NCBI GenBank assembly: GCA_029255685.2
Contig: CM055312.2
Coordinates: 11,184,649-11,248,648 of the forward strand
Direction of reading: 5' to 3'
Origin: Silene conica
Taxonomy: Eukaryota; Streptophyta; Magnoliopsida; Caryophyllales; Caryophyllaceae
DNA length: 64,000 bases
Made by a program: the position numbers and the translations under genes. This document shows positions 58,723-64,000 of the stretch, piece by piece; positions within the stretch are counted from its first letter, which is position 1, and each line of letters starts with the position of its first letter. Below the pieces are notes generated by a model. That model saw only the letters and a list, made by a program, of their open reading frames with translations. It was not told the DNA's origin and made no database searches.

Positions 58723-59213
58723 CGAAAAACAATTTCGTCCGGGATCGGAGTGGGACGAAAAACAATTTCGTCCAGACAAGGGTTGGGACGAAAAATCTTT
58801 TTGTCCCACTCTGGTCTGGGACGAAAATATTTTTTGTCCCAACAAGGTCCCAGACGAAAAATATTTTCGTCCCATGTATTTTTTTTTTTTTTTTTTTTTT
58901 GTTTTTTTTTTTTCGGGCGTTTTTTGGCAAGATCAAGTCACAAATCCGGGTAAAAAATAACTAAAAATCCGACATTCAAACTACGATTCAATCCTAATTC
59001 CGTAAAAATTAAGGCATTTATCCTAATTCCGTTTCTAATCTATCAAAATAACAAGAAAACAAAAAAACAAAACTTGTCGACGAGTAAAACAAAAAAAACA
59101 AAACTTGTCGACGAGTAAAGGGAAAAGGAAGGGGATGGGAGGGGTAGTTTAGGTAATTCATTAAAATGTGTCGACGATAATTAGTAATTTGTCGACGACG
59201 TATAGTAGGTTGG
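58292..59213. mobile_element. TIR element with poly-A/poly-T flanked hairpin series
   Basis: A 922-bp element between 8-bp copies of TATAATTT (58284-58291 and 59214-59221). Inverted repeats share GTCGACAAATTACTAATTAT and CGTCGACAC just inside both ends. The middle has an A tract of about 37 bases (58684-58720), four short palindromes of the form GACGAAAAANNNTTTTCGTC between 58721 and 58875, then T tracts (58878-58913). Frames over this region are low-complexity. Backbone copy 2 has the uninterrupted site at about 9835-9860. The superfamily is probably hAT by duplication length, but this is uncertain. Confidence 0.72.
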
Positions 59214-59351
59214 TATAATTTTTTATCGATCAACTACGACATCTGAAAACCTTCACTGAGTTGATTTTACTGCACTATCTTCTTTGAGTTTATCGTCTCA
59301 ACTCTAAAAAAATGTCTTTTTTAGCGAAGTTTTTTTTATCGAGGTTGTATA

Positions 59352-59577
59352 TATAAGAGATGAGTTTGTGTTTGAATGAAATATTGATACTATTAACATT
59401 AGATACATATGCATATATATACAAGGTAAGATATAAACTAATCCTAGAATTAAGGAAACAATATACAATATTCTAGGAGGAAATAAAGGCTATTCTAGTG
59501 TAGAATATTTCACATAGGAAAGATAATAATATAGAGATAAATATGCCAATTATGTTGGACGAGGATCTTGGTTGTTA
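59352..59577 (-). repeat. 3' LTR of the copia element
   Basis: 226 bp, TATAAGAGATG to TTGGTTGTTA on the + strand. The visible limits, set by the primer-binding site and polypurine tract, are not the usual TG...CA, so the exact ends may be off by a few bases. The last codons and stop of the ORF lie inside this LTR. Confidence 0.85.
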
Positions 59578-62500
59578 ATATTCCCCCGCAAGACGGACTG
59601 TCCGTCGAAAAGTCCGATCTTGGATAAGAGTACATTGAACCGTGGACGTGCAAGTGGTTTTGTTAAGATGTCTGCCAATTGATCGTCACCACTGATGTGA
59701 GCAACTCGTAAACTGCCGTTTTGTACCTGTGTTCGAACAAAGTGGAAAGCAAGAGCAACATGTTTCATGCGAGAATGGAACACGGGATTGGTAGAGTAGT
59801 GAGTAGCACTGAGATTATCACAGTAAATGGCTGGCGGGTTCTTGCAGGTGTGACCCAGTTCAGTGAGCAAGGATTGTATCCATATGAGCTCAGAGGTGGC
59901 GTGAGCAACGGCTCTAAACTCGGCTTCAGTAGAGGATAGGGCAACAGTTTGTTGTTTCTTTGAAGCCCAAGCAATTGGATTTTTACCCAGGTAAACGAGA
60001 TAGCCGGAGGTGGATACGTAATTGTCTTTATCCCCGGCCCAGTCTGCATCGGTGAAAGCATGTAGCCGAAGAGGTGTTTCACGATGCAGTTGAAGACCAA
60101 GGTGCATTGTACCATGAATGTACCGAAGAAGTCTTTTCAGCGCGGACCAGTGAGAGGCCTTGGGTGTTTGCATAAATTGGGCAAGACGATTAACGGTGTA
60201 TGAGATATCTGGGCGGGTCAAGGATAGGTACTGAAGTGACCCAACGGTGGAACGATACGTGGTAGCATCGCATGTGGGTGAGGTTGTGTCGTGTGTCAAG
60301 GGTGGATGAGTGACCATGGGTGTGTTGGAGGGCTTGCTATCCATCATATTATGTTTAGTGAGTAGGTCATATATGTACTTAGTTTGAGATAGGAGGAGTC
60401 CTTTGGCATTAGGTGTTACCTCCACCCCCAAAAAATAGGACAAGTTACCTAGGTCTTTTAGGGAAAACCGTGAGGCAAAATGATGCATAAATGTCGTGTA
60501 AGATGGTTGAGCAGGCCCTATGACGAGTATATCGTCGACATACACGAGTACATAGAGTGGCTGTTTTGTTTTGTTAAAAATGAACAGAGAAGGGTCGGCT
60601 AGTGACACACGAAAACCGATCGATAGTAAGTAGTTTTTAAGTTCCGTGTACCAGGCACGTGGGGCCTGTTTAAGACCATAGAGGGCTTTATTGAGTCGAC
60701 AAACGTGAGTTGGATATTTATCGTTAACAAAACCCGGTGGTTGTGACACGTAAACAGTTTCATGAAGAGTACCTTGTAGAAAAGCGTTGTTGATATCCAA
60801 TTGGCGGACGGACCAACCGTATGTGAGAGCAAGAGACAGCAAGAGACGAATGGTGACGGGTTTGACAACCGGACTAAAGGTATCCGAGTAGTCAACACCG
60901 TATTTTTGTAAAAAACCTTTTGCAACCAAGCGAGCTTTGTATTTGTGAACCGTGTTATCAGGATTGTACTTAACACGGAACACCCATTTGCAACCTATAA
61001 CGTGTTGCACATCTTGAGCCGGGACAAGAGTCCAAGTATCATTTTTTATTAAAGCATTGTATTCCTCTAGCATTGCACCATGCCATTGTGGTGTATGGAG
61101 GGCTTGTTTGGTGGTAGTGGGAAGCGAGTGGGTGGACGAGGTAATGGCGAGGTTGGCGTATCTAGGATTTGGCTTGCGGATGTTGTTGGTAAGGCGAGTG
61201 ACGATGGTACGAGTGGGGTTGTTAGGTGGTGGAGAAGGAACAGGAGACGAGGTGCCTGGGAGGGAAACAGAGGCGTCGACAGGGCTTGATGGGGATGAGG
61301 TGAGGTCAGGTGGGGAAGGTGGGCTGTCAGGAAGTGGAGGAGGGGGCTGTGAGGTGGGCGAGGAAGGAGTGACTGTAGTGATAGGAGGAGGCAGGGGAGG
61401 GGCAGGAGGTGGGTTGACAGGGGTGTTTGATGGTGAGGTAGGTGATAGGCTAGGAAGAACGACGAGGGGGGGAGTGCACCAGTCATCGATGGAGGTTGGA
61501 ATGGCCGTGGGTGAGGGAGAGGTTAAACGTGGGTAGGGAAACTCGTGTTCAACAAAATTTGCATGACGGGATGTATAAAGTCGTTGAGTGGGTGGATGAA
61601 AGCATAGATAAGCACTTTGTGACAAGGAGTACCCAAGAAAGACACAAGCAAGAGACTTTGGTTCTAGTTTATGAGAGTTGTAGGGTCGTAACCAAGGATA
61701 GCATAGACAGCCGAAAGCGCGGAGTTTCGTGTAATTGGGGTGAGTTTTGAAAAGTCGGAAATATGGGGAGTCGTTTTGAAGGGTTGGGGTTGGTAACCGA
61801 TTGATTAAATAAGTTGCTGCGACGAAGGCTTGTGACCAGAAAGTTGTGGGTAGGTGAGCATGAGTTAGGAGAGATAAACCTGTTTCGACAATGTGTCGAT
61901 GCCTGCGTTCGGCATAGCCATTATGCTGGGGAGTATGAGGAGGAGATGTTAGATGGCTTATGCCGTTTTGTAAGAGTGATGGTGTAATTTTGATGTATTC
62001 GCCCCCATTGTCAGAAAACATTGTTAATATCGGTTTATTAAAGTGTTTTTCGACAAGGAGTTTGAATTGTTGAAAGATGGAATAGGTGTCAGATTTTTTC
62101 TTCATGGGATATAACCATGTATACTTAGTGTAGTGATCAACAAATAGGACATAGTATTTATAACCGTCATATGATAGTGTAGGAGAGGACCATACATCGG
62201 AAAAAATAAGATCTAAAGGAGCATGAGATGTAAGAGTCGAAACATTAAAGGGAAGTTTATGGCATTTATTGGTTTTGCAAGCATGACAGAAATTGAAACT
62301 AGAAGCATTAAAAGATAAATTAAAAGTGTTCTTAAGAAAAGTAAAAACATGAGAAGACGGATGTCCAAGGCGATGATGCCATAGTAGCGCCAAGGAGGGA
62401 GTATGAGAGGCGGCGTGTGCTTGAGGAGGTGACGGGTTCCATGTATAAATTCCACGATCAATTGGGCCGTGGAGTATTGTTTTGCCCGTCGTTATATCCT

Positions 62501-63713
62501 TAAAAAAGAAATGAGAAGATGAAAATTCAATGTGAGCATTGTTATCGCGACAGAATTGAGAGACAGACAAAATATTTCGAGAAATGGAGGGCACATGTAA
62601 GACATTACGAAATTGAAGGATAATAGAATTAAGCGAGAGATTAAAAGAACCTATGTTTTGAATGGGAATGGAAGATCCATCACCAATGATGACATCGTCG
62701 GTGCCATTGTATGGAGAGTGGAGCGAGAGGTTTGATAGATCATTTGTGAGGTGGTGAGTGGCACCACTATCGACAAGCCAGGAGTGTGGAGGAGAGTCTG
62801 CGGTGGTGGCAGTGTGAACTTGAGGCCTCGGGGTGTATGGTTTGGTGGGGAGAACGTATGGGGTGATGGTAACGGTGGGGTGAGTCTTCTTGAAATTGCG
62901 GCAGTTCAAAAAATTGTGGCCTTTATAGCCGCAATACTGGCAGATTATGGGATCTTTGGTGGCGTCGGTTGACTCGGTGTGACGGGGTGTATAACGAGTT
63001 GAATTGTTACGATATTGGGCAGCAAAGGCAGTGGTAGGAAGGGGTATGGCTGTGTTGTTTTCGGGATTTTGGAGATCGTGGTTAATTAGCTTTTCGTGTA
63101 ACGCATCGAAGGAGATGGGTGTGTCCCTGGCTTCGACAGTTTCACGAATGGCTCGATAACGAGTTTTGTCAAGACCACGAAGGACTTTGGCAATGATGTC
63201 CTCGGGGTCCATGGGTTTTCCGAGGTTGGCGAGTTCAATTGTGCAGGTTTTGATTTGATGCATATAGTCGGTGACAGATTGATCGGGTTTCTTTTGGATA
63301 TTGTCAAGGCGTTGTTTGATTTGCATTATGTGGCCACGAGAGGGATTGGCAATGGTGGTTGAGAGAGTAGTCCAAGCTTCGCGAGAAGTCTTGGCTTCGG
63401 TTACGAGTGGGGCAATGGTACTATCGAGAGTACCAACAAGGGAGGCAAGGAGGAGACGGTCTTGGCGAGACCATGTCGTGTAGGCAGGGTTAGTAGCCGT
63501 GCGGCCGTCGATTATGGCAGTGGAGGGAGGACAAGGGTTGGTGCCATCGAGAAATGGGTATAGGGCAAGACCTTCCAAAAATGAACGGATTTGGAAAGAC
63601 CATTGGACATAGTTTGTGGTGGTGAGGGTTTTGCATTGGGAGAGGTTGACAAAGATGATAGGAGAATCGGGATTGGCGTTGTTGGGAACGACAATGGCGT
63701 GGTGGTTGGCCAT
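59550..63713 (-). CDS. Ty1/copia Gag-Pol polyprotein, intact (1387 aa)
   Basis: Single ORF from ATG (MANHHAIVVP) to a stop inside the 3' LTR. Residues about 20-220 are the UBN2-type gag. The zinc knuckle C-X2-C-X4-H-X4-C is at 258-271 (CQYCGYKGHNFLNC). Protease DSG is at 315-317 (SWLVDSGATHHL). The integrase zinc-binding region has H446-H451 and C476/C479. The integrase core has D506, D568 (SDNGGEY) and E602 (NGYAERR). A Pro/Ser-rich linker covers about 735-835. The reverse transcriptase follows (KWVFRVKYN; QLDINNAFLQG; YVDD at 1058-1061). RNase H runs from about 1235 (FTDADWAGDKD; SSTEAEFRA; DILTKPL). All catalytic residues expected for the family are visible and there are no stops or frameshifts. 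It makes the virus-like particle proteins and the enzymes for reverse transcription and integration. The start lies about 47 bases downstream of the primer-binding site on the minus strand. Confidence 0.95.
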   Translation of the reverse strand: MANHHAIVVPNNANPDSPIIFVNLSQCKTLTTTNYVQWSFQIRSFLEGLALYPFLDGTNPCPPSTAIIDGRTATNPAYTTWSRQDRLLLASLVGTLDSTIAPLVTEAKTSREAWTTLSTTIANPSRGHIMQIKQRLDNIQKKPDQSVTDYMHQIKTCTIELANLGKPMDPEDIIAKVLRGLDKTRYRAIRETVEARDTPISFDALHEKLINHDLQNPENNTAIPLPTTAFAAQYRNNSTRYTPRHTESTDATKDPIICQYCGYKGHNFLNCRNFKKTHPTVTITPYVLPTKPYTPRPQVHTATTADSPPHSWLVDSGATHHLTNDLSNLSLHSPYNGTDDVIIGDGSSIPIQNIGSFNLSLNSIILQFRNVLHVPSISRNILSVSQFCRDNNAHIEFSSSHFFFKDITTGKTILHGPIDRGIYTWNPSPPQAHAASHTPSLALLWHHRLGHPSSHVFTFLKNTFNLSFNASSFNFCHACKTNKCHKLPFNVSTLTSHAPLDLIFSDVWSSPTLSYDGYKYYVLFVDHYTKYTWLYPMKKKSDTYSIFQQFKLLVEKHFNKPILTMFSDNGGEYIKITPSLLQNGISHLTSPPHTPQHNGYAERRHRHIVETGLSLLTHAHLPTTFWSQAFVAATYLINRLPTPTLQNDSPYFRLFKTHPNYTKLRAFGCLCYPWLRPYNSHKLEPKSLACVFLGYSLSQSAYLCFHPPTQRLYTSRHANFVEHEFPYPRLTSPSPTAIPTSIDDWCTPPLVVLPSLSPTSPSNTPVNPPPAPPLPPPITTVTPSSPTSQPPPPLPDSPPSPPDLTSSPSSPVDASVSLPGTSSPVPSPPPNNPTRTIVTRLTNNIRKPNPRYANLAITSSTHSLPTTTKQALHTPQWHGAMLEEYNALIKNDTWTLVPAQDVQHVIGCKWVFRVKYNPDNTVHKYKARLVAKGFLQKYGVDYSDTFSPVVKPVTIRLLLSLALTYGWSVRQLDINNAFLQGTLHETVYVSQPPGFVNDKYPTHVCRLNKALYGLKQAPRAWYTELKNYLLSIGFRVSLADPSLFIFNKTKQPLYVLVYVDDILVIGPAQPSYTTFMHHFASRFSLKDLGNLSYFLGVEVTPNAKGLLLSQTKYIYDLLTKHNMMDSKPSNTPMVTHPPLTHDTTSPTCDATTYRSTVGSLQYLSLTRPDISYTVNRLAQFMQTPKASHWSALKRLLRYIHGTMHLGLQLHRETPLRLHAFTDADWAGDKDNYVSTSGYLVYLGKNPIAWASKKQQTVALSSTEAEFRAVAHATSELIWIQSLLTELGHTCKNPPAIYCDNLSATHYSTNPVFHSRMKHVALAFHFVRTQVQNGSLRVAHISGDDQLADILTKPLARPRFNVLLSKIGLFDGQSVLRGNINNQDPRPT
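59578..59591 (-). other. Polypurine tract of the copia element
   Basis: Read on the minus strand as TTGCGGGGGAATAT directly before the 3' LTR. It primes plus-strand DNA synthesis. Confidence 0.8.
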
Positions 63714-63759
63714 GAGGAAAGTAGAGGATCGGTGGTGGTGTTTTTCGAAAAAAAAACAA

Positions 63760-63774
63760 GGCTCTATGATACCA
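63760..63774 (-). other. Primer-binding site of the copia element
   Basis: Read on the minus strand as TGGTATCATAGAGCC, immediately after the 5' LTR. It resembles the initiator tRNA-Met site (TGGTATCAGAGC) with an inserted TA. Confidence 0.85.
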
Positions 63775-64000
63775 TATAAGAGATGAGTTTGTGTTTTAAT
63801 GAAATATTGATACTATTAACATTAGATACATATGCATATATATACAAGGTAAGATATAAACTAATCCTAGAATTAAGGAAACAATATACAATATTCTAGG
63901 AGGAAATAAAGGCTATTCTAGTGTAGAATATTTCACATAGGAAAGATAATAATATAGAGATAAATATGCCAATTATGTTGGACGAGGATCTTGGTTGTTA
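63775..64000 (-). repeat. 5' LTR of the copia element (reaches window edge)
   Basis: 226 visible bases matching the 3' LTR at all but one position. The window ends exactly where the match to the 3' LTR would end, so the LTR is complete or lacks at most a base or two. Confidence 0.9.

Larger units (their letters stand above)
56159..59340 (+). repeat. Backbone repeat, copy 3 (right part)
   Basis: Matches copy 2 from TAGGTAATAAGTGTAACACA (7780) onward: CACTTTGAAGAGACCTCT, GAGACGGTCACTTCAA, TATAGTATAAGCTATCTAAA, GAAGAAAACTAACATT, CTGCACTATCTTCTTTGAGT. It lacks the four insertions of copy 2 but has its own: a tandem duplication with a hAT-like MITE and the hairpin element at 58292. Its right end is cut by the copia element at 59352. 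Confidence 0.8.
59352..64000 (-). mobile_element. Complete Ty1/copia retrotransposon, probably recent
   Basis: Minus-strand element. The 5' LTR is at 63775-64000 (reaching the window end), the primer-binding site at 63760-63774, one long ORF at 59550-63713, a polypurine tract at 59578-59591 and the 3' LTR at 59352-59577. The LTRs, both 226 bases as far as visible, differ at a single position (TTTGAATG against TTTTAATG). With the uninterrupted ORF, that means little time has passed since insertion. Domain order protease-integrase-reverse transcriptase-RNase H is the Ty1/copia order. The right-hand target duplication lies outside the window. Confidence 0.93.

Noticed and set aside
58508-58953. 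Poly-Lys and poly-Phe frames
   Set aside because: They translate the A and T tracts and hairpins of the TIR element.
61057-61536. 159-codon + strand ORF opposite the copia gene
   Set aside because: Shadow of the Pro/Ser-rich linker of the copia polyprotein; composition is the antisense of that linker.

Overview
The window is plant nuclear DNA, very probably from a eudicot. It holds one host gene with plant-type GT-AG introns and a dense, nested collection of plant transposable elements: Ty1/copia and Ty3/gypsy LTR elements, Helitrons, Stowaway, Tourist, Mutator-like and hAT-like MITEs. The many short GTAAGACGGTCTTA-type motifs in the first intron recall Caryophyllales genomes. That assignment is inference only.

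Region by region. (1) 1-6.8 kb: a serine/threonine protein phosphatase PP1 gene in three exons (304 aa), its promoter, a 2.9-kb first intron built largely of degenerate repeats, and its 3' flank. (2) 6.8-10.3 kb: an old repeat called here the backbone repeat. It occurs three times (about 6.84-7.13, 7.72-10.26, and 42.08-42.12 continued at 56.16-59.34 kb). Each copy carries different insertions, so the copies act as empty-site references for one another. (3) 10.3-29.0 kb: a nest four layers deep. A Tourist-like MITE is split by an 18.4-kb LTR retrotransposon that encodes only an aspartic-protease ORF. The 3' LTR of that element is split by a 14.5-kb non-coding, minus-strand, LARD-like element. 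The latter is now a tandem LTR-internal-LTR-internal-LTR array with 6.1-kb period. (4) 29-34.4 kb: a mariner/Stowaway-like element, a Tourist-like element with G-rich filler, and a 3.05-kb solo LTR of a family related to the LARD-like element. (5) 34.8-46 kb: Helitrons, one carrying a multi-exon RPA1-like gene relic. (6) 47.5-53.5 kb: a Tat/Retand-lineage Ty3/gypsy remnant on the minus strand. Its sense pol is broken, but the plus-strand antisense ORF still assembles into four exons (604 aa). (7) 54-59.3 kb: nested MITEs, a Helitron 3' end, a 0.7-kb tandem duplication that cuts through a hAT-like MITE, and an element containing a series of hairpins between long A and T tracts. (8) 59.35-64 kb: a structurally complete Ty1/copia element on the minus strand with a 1387-aa ORF and LTRs that differ at one position. 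The window ends at or very near the end of its second LTR.

The only clearly functional host gene seen is PP1. Most other coding sequence belongs to mobile elements. Recombination between LTRs (three-LTR array, solo LTR), internal deletion (Retand remnant) and nested insertion explain most of the layout. Exact boundaries are supported at many elements by target-site duplications read directly from the sequence. All percentages and counts of differences are by eye.
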